From contig BCIH01000013.1 of the NCBI GenBank assembly GCA_002897115.2, positions 421,160 to 485,159 on the forward strand: 64,000 bases of DNA, in the 5' to 3' direction. Below are positions 45,329-58,126 of this stretch, piece after piece (the first letter of the stretch is position 1; every line of letters begins with the position of its first letter). A program made the position numbers and the translations under genes. The DNA comes from Prototheca cutis. Its lineage: Eukaryota > Chlorophyta > Trebouxiophyceae > Chlorellales > Chlorellaceae. Below the pieces are notes generated by a model that was given only the letters and a program-made list of their open reading frames with translations, was not told the DNA's origin and did no database searches.

Positions 45329-47577
45329 ATGACCATGGCGGAGCGCAAGGAGGAGACTGCGCAAGCTGTCAAGGCAGGCGAGCTGCTCGTCTGCGGTGCC
45401 ACCGACTACTGGGCCATTGGCCGCACCAAGGATGTGCGGGCAGAGATGTACCCCAATCTGCAGTCTCCACACAGGTTCAAGACCATGATGGTGCGCTAGG
45501 GATTGTCCATGGCTAGATCGCGCGATTTACGGGGGCCGGTGCCGGGCGTGTACGGCTGCGGAGTCTGGACAGGGGTTGGTTTGGCCCGACGCTTGCCTGG
45601 CCCCGCTCTGGCCTGCTTTCCTTATTCTTCCAAACAGGACTCATGATGTTCACTCTTCTCTCACGATTTCGACCCGCAGGGCAAGCGCATTGTGTACATT
45701 GCTGCCGGGGCGGCCGCCTTCCACACGCTGGCCGTCGACGACGAGGGCCAGTGCTACGCCTGGGGCCGTAACGACAAGGGCCAGCTGGGCCTGGGCGACA
45801 CCGTCACACGCAACGTGCCGACCCTGATCNCGGGGCTGGAGGGCAAGAAGGTNGTGGCGGGCGGCTGCGGCCGCCACCACTCTGTTGTCATCACCGAAGA
45901 CGGTGGGTGGGCTGCTGGNGTGCTGGGGATTGTCGGACAGTGCNGATCAGGCTGGCACTCCCGGTCTCTCCCTCTGCAAGCAAGCTCGCGCCCCTGCTCA
46001 TGGCCCCCAACACGATCGTGCAGGGGAGTCGTACGCCTTTGGGCTCAACACGTATGGCCAGCTGGGCATTGGCACGCCCACCAAGAAGCTCGCCAAGGGC
46101 GCCGAGGACATGCACCTCACCCCGATGAAGGTAGGGAATTGTTGCGTGAGCTTTGGGCTATAGCCCACATCATTGCTGCTGCTGCTGCTGCTGCTGGAAG
46201 CACGGTTGCCCTGTGCTGCGACACATGATGAAGAAGGAGCAGTCCAAAAAAGTCGATTTCTTCCCACGGAGCTGTGCACATGCCCGTCTGCCAAACAATC
46301 CTTCGAGAACAGGTGGCGGTCGGCAAGGTCAAGTCGGTGGGCGTGGGGGCGGAGTTTTCTGTGTGGTTGAATGAAGAGGGCAAGCTGCTGTCGGCGGGCC
46401 TGCCGCAGTACGGCCAGCTCGGCCACGGCACTGATGGCTCGTACAACGCGGCGGACAGCAGCGTCAAGATTGTTTTCCAGCCGCAGTACACGCCCAAGCT
46501 CATCGCGGCGCTCGCCGAAAAGACCGTGACCCGGCTTGCCTGTGGGCAAAACCATTCAATCGCTGTCGCCTCCGATGGCGGCGTCTGGACCTGGGGCTTT
46601 GGCGGCTATGGCCGGCTGGGGCACAAGGTTCAGCAGGTATTGGCACTCCCGCCTTCTTTTTGTCCGGATGGCCGATGGATTGACTGCATTTTTGTGCCGT
46701 CCCGCATGCGCATGCATTCGTAGCGCATGCACCTACGTTTGTGCTATGGCTGTCTCCCAAACAAACAAAATCAGCGTCCCGACTGCCCGCCAGGACGAGT
46801 TCAAGCCGCGGTTGGTGGAAACGCTGACAGGGCGCATCACGGTGCCGGCAGATGCCATCGTGGGTGCGGGCCAGACGTCCACCTTTTGCTCCATTGCNGG
46901 GGGCCAGCTGTTTGCGTGGGGCAAGCTCAAGGTTTCGGGGGACAACCTCATGTACCCGCAGCCGTACCTGGAGCTGGCGGGGTGGAACATCCGGTCTCTG
47001 GCATGCGGCTCTTCCACGTTTGCNGTCGCTGCCTCGTACGGCAACGAAGAGTCCACNATCACCTGGTGCGCTTTGGGTTTTTTTGCTTTGATCAGAGGCT
47101 ATATGNTTCAACGCTGCAAGTTGTGTTGCGCTGTCGATCCAGTGTGTGAGGGGGAACGAGCCTGGATCATAAGGGTTCAGGGCTCCCATGGGCCCCCCCC
47201 CCCCAACAACACACACACACCCATTCCGGCCCACCCCACCTCACCCAAACAACAGGGGCCACTCCAATGGTTACTGCGAGCTGGGTTATGGCCCGGGGGG
47301 CAAGAAGAGTTCTGCCAACCCCGACAAGTGCCCGTCCCTGGAGGGCATCACCTGCCACCAGGTGGCCATGGGGTTTGGACACAGCGTCTTCCTCATGGAT
47401 GCCGGGAACAAGAAGATCGAGGAGCTGCCCGTGTGGGACGTCACGCCTGAAGACGCATCGGTGCCCTCAGGCGCCGCAGCGGTGACCTCCAAGTCGGGCA
47501 AGGCTGCACAAGCCACGGCTGGCAAGCGGAAGGCCGGCGGAGCCACAGCCGCTGCCAGCGCCCGCCGGCGGAGGTGA
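45329..47577 (+). CDS. RCC2: RCC2-like protein (RCC1-repeat beta-propeller)
   Basis: Six exons join in phase: 45329-45490, 45680-45902, 46024-46130, 46313-46636, 46794-47065, 47256-47577, giving 469 residues. Repeat blades are plain: [116 protein letters not shown], and [22 protein letters not shown]. The spacing, the [11 protein letters not shown] segment and [10 protein letters not shown] match RCC2 (TD-60) rather than RCC1. RCC2 acts in mitotic spindle and small-GTPase (Rac/Ral/Arf) control. The C-terminal 40 residues are Ala/Lys/Arg rich, possibly a nuclear signal. Single n positions occur at 45830, 45853 and in exon 5. Confidence 0.92.
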
Positions 47578-48325
47578 CCACCCATACTGCGGGAAGAAAA
47601 GGTCTTGGGCAATGCCTCTGAGACCCAACGCGCCATGCTGCTGTGTTGCGTCCCATCTGCAATCGATCCAGTGGCACCGACAGGCAGGCTCCTGTTTACC
47701 GAAGCCGCAGCTGATCGGGTGGACATTCCGTGACCCCACCCTTGTGTGTGTCCACCCATCCAAATGCCTGGCCACAAGGCAGCCGCGCCTTTGTACCCCG
47801 GTCGAGCCCAGTACTTGCTCCCCTGTTTCTTCAGTCAAAGCCGCACTCTGGTGTGGTCTGAGTGGCCATGCGTGAAGTAGACGCACAGCGGCCGAGGGTG
47901 CCTGAAGGAGCATCTCGACCGCAGCGGCACCCCCCAGGCTCGTTCCGGGCACCTCTTACATGCGCGATGTAACACGGGTGCAGGGACCGGAACGAACGAC
48001 CAAACATGAAAAGATTCCAGCGTCAGCCAGAAAAGCAATGTCACCAAAAGGATTCAAACAGACCCTGCCTGGGATCGGGTGGGGTGGGGTGGGGGGATGA
48101 CAGCAGCGCCCAGAGAGGGAAAAGAAACCCCGGTGGCGGTGGCGTTCGAGGCAAAGAAAGAAGCTCGACACAACCTGCTGCATCCCTGTGAAGTCCCTGC
48201 TGGGGCAGGAATTGCCTGTAAACCAGCCGCATGACTGAGGCGCGCGGAAGACCGCTGTGTTTGGCGGAATGGGTGCTTCGGGGAGGGGGAGTTGCGGGGG
48301 GGGGAGGGNAACACAGGCCCCTTGC
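47578..48325. other. Convergent intergenic region, RCC2 / PPI-like gene
   Basis: No coding sequence is supported. Both 3' UTRs are expected here. A G-rich run with an n lies near 48296-48309. Confidence 0.6.
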
Positions 48326-50579
48326 TCAGGCCGTGGAAAGCCCCAGGACCAGGAGCACCAGCAGCATTGCCGCGACGACGGCCAGGCCGATGGCCAGCTC
48401 GTGCTCGCGGTACGCTGCCTTGAGCGCCTTGAGCAGGGGCTTCTTGGCCGATACGGGCCGCTTCGCCGCGGGAAGCCCCACCATCGCCTGTAGCGCGTGT
48501 GGTGGTGGTGACAGTGGTGGCAAGTTCGGTGGGCAGGGGTTGACAAGAATTGTCGCGCGGCGGGCAGCATGCATACGAGTCAAGGAAATGGAGCACCGCT
48601 CAGAGACTGCCTTACACCACCACCCACTGGGCCGTGACTCGTCAGGAACTCGCGCCCATCTTCCCGACGACACCAACCGACCCACCTTGGCAACGCGGAG
48701 TGGTGCATTGGTTTTGACCAGCGCAGGGTTGGCCCGCACCCGCCGGACTGCAGGGGCTGGCTGAACCGGTGCCGGCTCAGCCTCAGCAATTGTATCGGCC
48801 GCCGGCACATCGGCCGCCGGATCAGCGACACCGGCACTACCGTTGCTCTCCTCACTCGCTGGCACATCTACTTCCGGCACGACCTTGGCCGCCTCCCGTG
48901 CCTCTGCCTCCTGCTTGCGGGACGCCTCTGCAGCACGGCGCTCGGCAGCACGACGTGTGCGCTCCGCCTTGCGTGCGCGCCTGCGCTCGGTGTCCTCCCG
49001 CGCCGCCGCCTGACGAGCCTGCTCGGCCTCACGCCTTGCTGTCGCGTCGAGTTTGGGTGCCGCAGACTGCCCCTTCACGAGCAATGCCTCGGGCAGTTCA
49101 AACGTCGCGCCCGGGCCCTCGCCGTCCGAGGACGATGGCGCCGACGACGCCGGCGCGCCGCGGGGTGCCGACACCAGCGACGGCGTCGCCGGCCGCCGCA
49201 CCGTGGGGCTACTGTCCTTGTGGATTGCTAGTTGCGGGGGTGGAGCTGGGGGTGCTGCCACTACTGGTGCCACTGGGACCGTCACCGCAGCTGCCACTGG
49301 CTGTGCAGTCACACCAGACTGTTCCTGCTGCACCGTATGCACCCCATCAGCACGCATGCCGGCTGCGCGGCGGCGGGCCTGTTCCAGGACACCGGCAATG
49401 GCGCCCTGCGCCCGCTCCTTGGCGTCCTCGCGTGACAGCGGCGCCCTCGGGGCGACCGGCCGCCGCGGCACCGGTGCCACGACGGCAGCGCCCCCACCGT
49501 CGCTGTCGCCCGACTGCACTGCGCCACCTTCGCCGTCCCCACCCGAAATTCCCCAGCCGCCGGCCCGCCGGCCGTGCCGCTGTTCAACCATGGCCAGGTA
49601 CTCGGCGCGATAGCCCGCGTCACCCTTGAGCCGAGCGAGCTCCCGGTCCACCTGCTCCGCACACGCAACACGGGCCCGCTCCAGCGCACTCGTGCCATCG
49701 ACAGGCATGGCAGCGGTAACAGCCACGGCCTCAGCCTCGCTCTTCTTCTCGACACCCTCGTCGGCCTTCTCAATGCCGTCCTCACCATCAACATCACCAA
49801 CTCCTCGGCCACGCAGGGCGGCGCGGACGCCGACGCTAAAGCGCCGCGAGGCGTAGTAAGCGTCGCGGCGTTCGCGGTGCGCACGGCGCGCCTGCGACAC
49901 CCGCGCGTATGCGGCGTCTTGCAGCGCCTTGAGCTCGCGTCGGCGCGCCAGGATGGCCTCCACCTCGGCGTCCACGGCGCGCTCCGCCTCCCAAAAACCG
50001 TCCAGCACAACCTTTTGCGCGTCGCGCTCCGCGCGGAGAGCCCGCAGCTCGGTCTCCGCCTCCGCCAGCACTGTCCGCGAGCGCTGCGCCTCTGCGGCAG
50101 CCGCAGGGTCGCGGGCAGCCGATGCCGCAGCCTCGTACTCGGCCACACGGGGGCGCTGCGCGCGGAGCGACCTCATCCGAGCCACCAGCCGCTTTTCCTC
50201 TCCCAGGGTCAGTGTCTCGTGTGCCACGCGGTGTTCCGAGGCTGCGATCTCGGCGTCCAGGTCGGCCACGGACCAGACGTCGAGGTCGGGGTAGGACTCG
50301 CGCAGGCGGCGCAGCGCGGGGGCGCCGGCCGCTGCGGCCCGCGATGCCTCGCGCAGCGGGGCCACTTCGGCAGCCTTGGCGACGTATGCGTCGCGGCAGA
50401 CGCGGTACGCCTCGCGAGCCGCCTGCGTCTCCATCCGCGCATCATCGCGCGCGACCTTGCGCACGCTCGCGCTCTCGTTCAGCAGGCGCACCTGCTGCGT
50501 GTAGACTGCCAGCTCCTGTTCCAGCGCCGCCAGGGCCGTCAGTTCTGGGGGCTTGGGCACGCGAACCAGCCACAGCCTG
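48326..50579 (-). CDS. Proton-pump-interactor-like coiled-coil protein with C-terminal membrane anchor (5' end unresolved)
   Basis: Two exons are clear: 50579-48686 and 48487-48326, about 685 residues, joined in phase across an intron with donor GTGGGT. The second-exon acceptor at 50580 needs an upstream exon I could not fix. The protein opens LWLVRVPKPPELTALAALEQEL, followed by about 300 residues of coiled coil including HRVAHETLTLGEEKRLVARMRSL, the segment that typifies plant proton pump interactors and, more loosely, BFR1-type proteins. A long Ala/Pro/Glu/Arg-rich stretch (with RRARKAERTRRAAERRAAEA) follows, and the C-terminus is KKPLLKALKAAYREHEL plus a single hydrophobic helix ending LSTA, a tail anchor. 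Plant PPI1 binds the plasma-membrane H+-ATPase and sits at the ER. Family membership is probable; the partner is inferred. Confidence 0.62.
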
Positions 50580-51465
50580 CATGAATGCAGATGGTGATGA
50601 GGCATGAAGGCGTGCTGAAGGGCTTCCAAGGTGTCACGGAGGTTGAAATGGAGCTAGCACTGCAGGAGTCCCAGTCGAGGGGAGTGAGAGAGGCCAACAG
50701 GGGGGGACAATTTGGGCAAGGCTCTGCATCCAAGGGGCCTCGTCGGGCACCAACAGCCTTCCCAAGATTCTACATGAACGTGGCTGGGCGGTAGGAGGAG
50801 GCCCAGGCGCCCGCACCGGCAGCCTAGGTCCCTAGCCGGCGCCGCGGGCTCCCCCCAGACGCCCCCAACCACCGGGCCGGCATTCCATGCCGGAAGACTT
50901 CTCGTCCATGGAGGACCTCAACAATCCACATCGGCATCTAGAACATATGGATTTCCAGCCCTGCTGCGCACCGCCTAGGCATTCTTTCGTCGGCGTCCTG
51001 GGCGGACCCCGTGGTCGATCTGGTTTGAGAGGTGGCCTCACTTTGGGTGAGGGAGACCTCCACGGCGCTCCTGATACCGTCATAGTCCGAATCATGGTCA
51101 CTCATGGTCGCGCTGCCAACGCTTACTTTCACAGCATGCTGCGAGTGGGCCCCTCCCACCGCCGGGAGCTCAACCGAAACTCCACCGTCGACAACAGCCA
51201 TCTACTCTTGTGGCTGCAGTCAGGCTCAGATTAATAAGCTGATCAGTATTTTTCGAGTGCACATGCCTATGGAGTGCAGGCCATGATATCCCATTGCAGT
51301 AGGACCTGCCTAGACGCCCGCGAGCTGCGCAGCCATGGGTAGGTGAATCTTGCGCGTGGGGGTGGGTGTGCTGTACGGGGAGCCACGACCCCCGGTCCCA
51401 AAATTCTCCAGGCGGAGTTTCGTCTGTCCCCCTGCCAGTTACATGACCTTGGACACCATGCACGT
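50580..51465. other. Region upstream of the PPI-like gene, probably containing its missing first exon
   Basis: A minus-strand frame at 51201-50938 encodes an N-terminus-like peptide (MSDHDSDYDGIRSAVEVSLT, acidic) that could be exon 1 of the PPI-like gene. No donor in it matches the phase needed at 50579, so it is not joined. The remainder is the 3' flank of the next minus-strand gene. Confidence 0.4.
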
Positions 51466-53717
51466 TCATTTCTTAGCCTTCAACTTCCCATTGGGCGCCG
51501 ACTTCCTTGCCCCGCTTCTCTGGCCGGCGGTTTTCTTTGCCAGTCGGGCCCGCAGCCGGGCCCGATTCACCTCCTTTGCCCCCACCTCGTCGCCGACCTG
51601 CGGGGGGGCATGACGTGTCATGGCCGTGACATGTCAAACATAAAAACAGTACGAAATCTCTTACCGACCGCACTCCGGTCCTCACCTTGAGCTTCAGCTC
51701 CCACAGCAGCTGTTGTGTGACTTCCTTGGATGCTTCTATGGCTGCCGCCAGCTTCGCGTCCGGATCTCGCACCTTGTCCAGTGCCTGCAACCGGGTTTTT
51801 TGGGGGTTTATTAGGGGGACATGCGCTGTGCATGTTTGGAGGCATGAAGCATCTTATACCGGAAGACAGTTTTCCCCAGAAACAGTGGTCCTGCCGCCAG
51901 GGGAGCACTCCAGGCACCGCCGGGGCCGCGCTTCAATATGTGCCCGTCGGTCCAGGGCTGCCCTGCGACGACCTGGCCTTACCATGGATTGCTGCAGCGC
52001 CTGGTTGGCATACTCCACTGCCACCTCGGGCTGCCCCAGCTTATCCAGCGACTCTGCCATGCGCCTGTGAGCGATGAGAGGTGGGAGAGGTAGAGACGGG
52101 ATCGCGGCTCCTGCCGCTGGGACATCCACATTGCGTTGGTGCTTCTGACCACCACCACAGGCAGCTTCCCTGCTGCATGAGTCCATGCATGCCCAGGGTC
52201 CTGCCGGCCAAGGACGGGCTCTGCCTTGCAGCCCAAGTCAGTCATACCCCGCCGACCAGCTCCGAGGTCAACCCTGCGCTGCCCGCACCTGAGCAGCTCG
52301 ACGCGGTGCAGGACCATGGGGGCATCAAAGGCCTCGCGGTCGTCAAGCATCAGCAGCTCATGCCGGTACATGAGCAGCGCCTCGTCCAGCCGGCTGCGAC
52401 GCCTGCAGGATTGTTGTTTTGAAAGGCACATGGTCGGTACATGTCATAGGGCGGGAAGGAGACATGCGTGGCTGTGTGGCTGCCACGCAGCCTCCCTCCA
52501 AACTCACAAGTACTATCCAAAAAGAAACCCTGAAACGGGCCAATCTACCTGCAAAACTCTGCCAGGGCGTGCATGCACTGGATGGCCGGCATGCTCTTGG
52601 ACCCAAACACGGACATGGCCGAGGCATTGGCGAGACCCAGCAGAGCCTCCGCCTGCTCCAGCAGCGCATCTGCGGCTCCGCTGTCCGCGCGGGCAGCTGC
52701 GCTCTCCAGCCCGGCAGCCGCCTCCCAGAAGCGACGCAGCGCGGCACGCTGCGCGGCGTGCACCGTCTGTGGGTATTCGAAATGTGGAAGAAAGTCACGT
52801 GTCACATGGATATGAATACACGGAGGATGGAAAGCATAGCTTTGGCAGGGTGATCCGGCCGCCTCAATGCNTCACGGACCATAGCATTCAATGCAATGCT
52901 TCTCTTNTGAGAAGCCCAAGNCCCAGATACGTACAAGCAAAACAAAAAGAAAACAGAACAACGTTCAACTATAAGACGTACATCTAGGCGGCGGTAGGCA
53001 TCCACGATGCGGTCCCTGCCTGCGGCGGCCTTCGGCGTGTGCTCGCCGGCCGCAGTCAGCACGGACTGCATCACTTGTTCNGTGATGGCTGCAGCGTAGC
53101 AGGCGGCTTCCTCCTCCCGGCACGCTGCCAGCACGCGGTGTGCAAAGCCCGCGCTGATGTCAGCGGCCTCCTGTACACGGCCCTGCTCGCTCAGCAGGAT
53201 AGCTGCCTCGCGATGAACCTGCAGCAGCTGCAGATTCGGCATTCCCCCAAGACCGGCCTGTGCGTGTGCGCGAGTGTGTGTGTTTTGGGGGGGGGGGGGT
53301 CCGTGAGCGCGATTGTTGACCGAGGATGTGGATCCGACCGCATGAGCAAAGTGAATGTGCATGCACGCGACCGCAAAGGGAAACGGCAACAACGGCTGCA
53401 TCACGCGTCAGCGCCGCCGCAGATACCCCACTGGGTTCAGGCCGCAATCTGCGGTGCCGTGCTTTCCTCCCAGTCTCCAACACACATACCTTGGCCAGGG
53501 CGTCGCAAGCCCGGACGGCGACTGCGGCATCATCGCTCCGGCCCTCGGCCTTCCACGTGTGTGCAAACAGCGTGATGGCATGGCACTGCCACATTTTTGC
53601 AGTTGGAAGTTGTGTTTAGGAGGGCATCATTGCTGCGTTGCATGGAATACAGTGTCCGGGAGCTCGCTGCAGATGGCACAAGTCTTGCATCACTCCAACG
53701 GTCCTCTGACCACCCCC

Positions 53718-53801
<84 letters not shown>

Positions 53802-55617
53802 CACACACACACACACACACAGACCTGCTTGTCGGCGTCGTTGCAGGCGCCAGCGGCGCGGTACCCTGTGCCGGCGGCGAGGCGAGCTTCGGGCCACAGT
53901 TTGGCCTGCGTTTGCATCGTACCGCAGCCCAGTGCTGCAGCGGCCACAATCTGGGGACGAACGTTGCCCAGCAGAGCCAGTTTCACGGCCAGCTCCCCAG
54001 CCTTGACTGCCGCGAGCAGCGACTTCCTGGGGGTGATGGGGGGTTTGTCGGTGCGGGTGCAGATGAGCGAGCCAATGAGCGTCAATTCGATCAGTCATTG
54101 GCTTGCGATCGCTGAACTCTGATGAGCAATGCCATCATCATGACACATGAGCACCCACCCCTCCACCTCCACCACATGTTAACACATCGCACTTGGGGTC
54201 GTTCAACAGGTGCTCGGCCTGTTCCATTGCTTTTTCAACGCGCCGCTCCTCCAGGGTTGCAGGAGCATCCGGGCCGGGGATGCCAACGAGCTCCAGCTCA
54301 GGAATTTCCGCGGCCTCCTCAAACGCAGCCTTCGGGGGGGGGGGGGGGGGGGGGGGTCGGGATGTACGGGTTCTGGGCATTGCCTGGAAATTTCACAGGG
54401 CATTGTCATCATCAGTGTGCAACAACACATGCAGGACCCCGCCCCCGGCACGTCCTCGGATGACACAAACACTCCTGCAGTGCCCGACAGACAACAAAAC
54501 AAAGCCCCGGTCAATGAGCACTCCCAGCGGCTGCACCCATGCAATCAGCTCGATGCAGCCAGTCTCTACACCTGTAGGGCTGTGGCATCGAGTGGCGGGA
54601 TTTCCAACAGCGCTCTGGGTGCAGATGCTGGTGCCTCCTTTGGTGGCACAACCGGCGGCGCTGTCTTGGCCCCGTTTGCCAGCTCAGCAGCAGACTCCTC
54701 CTTCGATCCGCTGGCAAGAGTGACATCAGCTTTCTCGGTCTGTGGCCCTGCCTCTGCGACATGGGCAGCATCACTCGCCTGGATGACGACAGTCACGCTT
54801 TCCTCGTGGGGCTCCGCCGCAGTGTCATCCTCGCCAGNTTGCAGGGAAGCCGCCTCCACCTGCTCGTTGTCAGCCGACCTGGGCACGCANGCATTGGCCT
54901 CGNGCTCGNTGTTCCCGGTTTCTCCAGCTGGTACCNTTTCCGCTTCATCCTGGTTCGCAGCAGGGGCCGCCGGCGCACCACTTTCTGCTGCCTCGNTGGG
55001 GACATCAGCCTCAACAANCTTCTGTGGGCTCGTCGGGGCGCCAGCCGGCGGGGCAAATGGTGCTGGAGTGGCAGGCGCCGACCCAGCTGGCACTGAGGGC
55101 CCGGCACTGCCATCATTGCTTCCTGCCTTTGCAGTTTCGGCGGCTGNGACAGCAGTGCGAGGAGTCTCCAGGACCTCAGCCTGCTCCGGGCCAGAGGCCG
55201 CCGGGTGGAGTTCCGTTTGGTGTGCAGGCCCAGCATCGGCTTGAGGCTCACCTGCTTCCTTCTCCTTGGCAGTTGGCATGGGGTTCCTGCACCAGGAGTG
55301 AAGCAAGACATGGTGAGTAGAGCCACCAGGAACGGCCACACAGGGCCCTGGTCCAGGGCAAGGGCCAGCACCTCAGAAGCCCAACCCAAGTCTGCAGCTC
55401 AGGGTCCCTGCGGGTATGACAGTGCAACCCCCTCGCATTTTGCATGCCGCGCAACGTACATTGTAGTCGTCGCCTCGGCAGGGGATGGCGCGCCGCGTCT
55501 GGAGCTTTGCAGGGCACGTCCCCGCTTGGTTCTGGAAAACCACACGGACACCGCCGCGGCAACCACGGCCAGTCCGGAGGCCAGCAGCAGCGCATTGCCC
55601 TGCCCTCGCTCGCTCAT
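51466..55617 (-). CDS. Membrane-anchored helical-repeat (TPR-like) protein, family unknown
   Basis: Eleven exons join in phase: 55617-55460, 55286-54572, 54383-54193, 54026-53825, 53585-53490, 53257-52982, 52766-52549, 52402-52289, 52064-51983, 51784-51686, 51597-51466, for 760 residues. It starts MSERGQGNALLLASGLAVV, an N-terminal hydrophobic helix followed by RTKRGR, suggesting an anchor with the rest cytosolic. Residues about 55 to 290 are an acidic, Ala/Glu/Pro-rich low-complexity region containing many single n. After an eight-proline run come helical repeats: EKAMEQAEHLLNDPKKSLLA, AVKAGELAVKLALLG, DDAAVAVRACDALAK, VHREAAILLSEQGRVQEAAD, LDEALLMYRHELLML, MAESLDKLGQPEVAVEYANQ. The C-terminus is very basic (ARLRARLAKKTAGQR). 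The repeats resemble tetratricopeptide repeats but I recognise no named family. Confidence 0.68.
53721..53820. repeat. C run plus (AC)n within an intron of the helical-repeat gene
   Basis: C runs at 53721-53768 and 53770-53799 are followed by an AC repeat to 53820. On the coding strand the intron starts at 53824 with GTCTG, then a TG repeat, then the long G run. Confidence 0.92.
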
Positions 55618-56040
55618 ATTGGATTTACGATTTCTGGATTGTGTAGCTCCTCCCTCTGGTGATCGAGGCACTGTCATGTACTTCTCAGGCCTTCGTCACG
55701 TTGCCCTTCGTGGGCACTGCAAAGCTGGCCCCGATGGCGAGGCGTTCACACTGCAGATCGACCGTGTGCGCGACTGGTGCCGATTCGACCTCTGGGACAT
55801 GCGCACGGGTGGCCTGTACCCAGTTTGCGATGAGACTCCTGGTGCTCCCATCGGGCGGGACCGCATTCCACGGCGAATGTGCTGAGTTGGCAAATGCAGG
55901 CCCAGAGTGGGAGTGGCAGAATCGAGAATGCGCTTGACTGGCCCATTGCACCTGTGATCACACCGCGCAACAGTTTTCTCAAAAGACAACTACTGTTCGC
56001 GACATGAATCGATAATATAGAATCGCATTGTTTATTGAGG
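55618..56040. promoter_or_regulatory. Divergent promoter region between two membrane-protein genes
   Basis: It separates the start codons of the helical-repeat gene (minus) and the type I membrane protein gene (plus). No individual element was identified. Confidence 0.4.
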
Positions 56041-57771
56041 ATGGCATGTAGAGCCACTCCTGGAGCCCGGCTGGTCCTGTGCCTGCTGGGTCTGTGCTTC
56101 GCCCTTGGCGAGGCCCGGATCCTTCTCGATGACGCCACAGGTGAGCATAGGAAGGTTGAAATGTTGCATTTTGCTTCTTGTATGGTGGTTTTGCAGGGCG
56201 AGGTGTTTCCCATGCACTCTCGAGAGCCGGGGTGATAGTACTGGCCCCCCTATCGGCCTGTTCCACCTGATTCAAAGCTCGGCACCGCTTGGGAAGGCGA
56301 CGGGTGGGCCCACCTGCAACTTAGACAGGATCACCCGTACCACGCCCGCAGCGCCATCGATTCTGAAACCTGTGCTCATCCAAGAGCAATCTGAAGCCGA
56401 CAGAATACTGGCCTCGCCTGGACCTAACAATGAGGCTACCAGCAGGGCACAGCAGGGCGCGAATGGCAGCGACCTGCCTGGCAGCCTCAAGAGTGACGGG
56501 CTGCGATCGGGCCTAGGTAAGAGCAGAGACCTTGTACAGAAGACTACGTGCTCATGAGCCATACGGCTGTGTTACTGCAATCTGTGAATGGCTGTGGGAG
56601 CTCGTGCAACGACCGTGCACATGCTTCCATACGTACTTCCATCCTTCAGAGGTGCCTTCAAGTGGGCCGCAGCATGTGGGTCTCCCAGAGGCAGAGGACT
56701 CGGTGACTGGACACTCTACCAACAGGACTGACTCGGGTGTCACCCTCAAAACCGCGGGCGCACCCACCTCGGCAGCCGATGGGCCGAAGGCAGAGTCTGG
56801 CGCCGGCAGTGCCCAGGGTCCCACAAGCAACTCGCCTGCAGCCAAGGTCACAAAAGGAGCCGACTTGGCACCTTCCAATTCAACCGCAGTCCCGGCCAAG
56901 CACAAGGAGCAGCCGCCGCCAACTCCGACGATGGCACAGCCATCATCCCCGCCGCCGACATCGCCAAAGGCTGTGCAGCTGTCACCGCCGCCACCGGAAG
57001 CGAAGAGCCCACCGCCACTGTCGCCACCTCCCCAGGAAACACAAGAGGCCAGTGGTGGCAGCAGTGTTGATGGGACGACATCGGCTCAGACAGCGAGCCA
57101 GGACAGCTGGTGGGTGGGTCATATGCGTACTGATTCGCGGTCGATTCTGCACGTAGTGAGTGTCAAACCCCAAACGGACACGTGCCCTTGTCATCGTTCG
57201 ACCCACGTGTAGCTGCCCTGCGGTCCAGCAAAACCGCCTGCCTCCTATTTTCTGCAGGGAACCGGACATCGCCATGCAGACCCTTAGCAGGTGGGGCTGA
57301 GAGGTTCAGGTTTTTGCGCATGAAGACATGGTCTCAGGGTCTTTCCGGAACAAGGTGCAGCGGCCTCTGGTGTTGACAGATGGAAGCACCCCAGAAACTT
57401 CCAAAGACCAAACAGCATGAATGACCATTTTCTCCGCCTTTTTCAGTGTGGGTCTGCCTCTGGCGCTGCTGGTGGGCGCGGCTGTGGTGGTAGCAGGAGC
57501 GGTGTGGGTGCGTCGCCGGCGGCAGCGGGGCTGGGCCCCTGTCCCCAGCGAGATGGAGCTCCCCGTTTCAAAGGCGTCCGACCTGCGACCCCGGTCACTG
57601 GCCGAGCCGGTGGGATGGGCTGCAGGGGACAAGGATTGGGAGGACGTGACGACATCCCCCGGATCGGCCCTGGCTGCCGCTGCCGCTGCCTCGTCCCCTG
57701 GGGCCCGGAGGTCCCGGCCTGGTCGCTCCCGGAAGAACAGTGCNGCCGCTGAGTGGAGCGACGACTGGTGA
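56041..57771 (+). CDS. Type I membrane protein with proline-rich ectodomain, unknown function
   Basis: Four exons join in phase: 56041-56140, 56325-56516, 56650-57109, 57447-57771, giving 358 residues. The start is a classic signal peptide (MACRATPGARLVLCLLGLCF, likely cut near ALGEA). The ectodomain is Ser/Thr/Pro rich with possible N-glycosylation sites (NRT, NST) and a PPP-rich stalk alternating with Ser, Lys and Glu, like algal wall or hydroxyproline-rich proteins. One transmembrane helix (LPLALLVGAAVVVAGAVWV) is followed by a stop-transfer RRRRQR and a cytosolic tail of about 85 residues ending EWSDDW. No enzymatic or lectin domain was seen. It could be a surface glycoprotein linking wall to membrane; that is inference from composition only. 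Confidence 0.65.
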
Positions 57772-58126
57772 TGAATAAACTGGAGCTCTTGACAAATCAG
57801 TTGGCATGCATGCCACAGCCGAGCTCCTGAGTACAGTATTGTTTCAGGCAGCGGTGTGCCAGTTCCGCTCGAAGGAGGCGTGCTGCTAGAAGCGGCTCCT
57901 GGATTTGATGGTTGCTCATACCACCTGCCAACCACCTATTGTGCGGCAAACTCCCCCTGAGAACAAGATTCTGTCTGTTCTTTCTCCTTTTGTGACCGAG
58001 CCCAGTTGCCCCTCGCACACTTTCGACTTTGTCAGTCACGTTCATTGCAAGGGCTTGGCAACCTGCTTTTGTGATGACGGTGCAACGAAAGACTGCTGCC
58101 GCCGCCCATGGCCGACGTCGGTGGGG
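57772..58126. other. Convergent intergenic region
   Basis: 3' flanks of the type I membrane protein gene and PCH2. No gene is supported. Confidence 0.6.

Noticed and set aside
48769..50584. Two long plus-strand frames (286 and 336 codons)
   Set aside because: Antisense to the proton-pump-interactor-like exon. Composition is Pro/Arg/His biased and no family is recognised.
51466..55617. Naming the helical-repeat gene as a specific ciliary TPR protein
   Set aside because: A loose resemblance in repeat layout was considered but no diagnostic segment was seen, and the N-terminal membrane helix argues against it.
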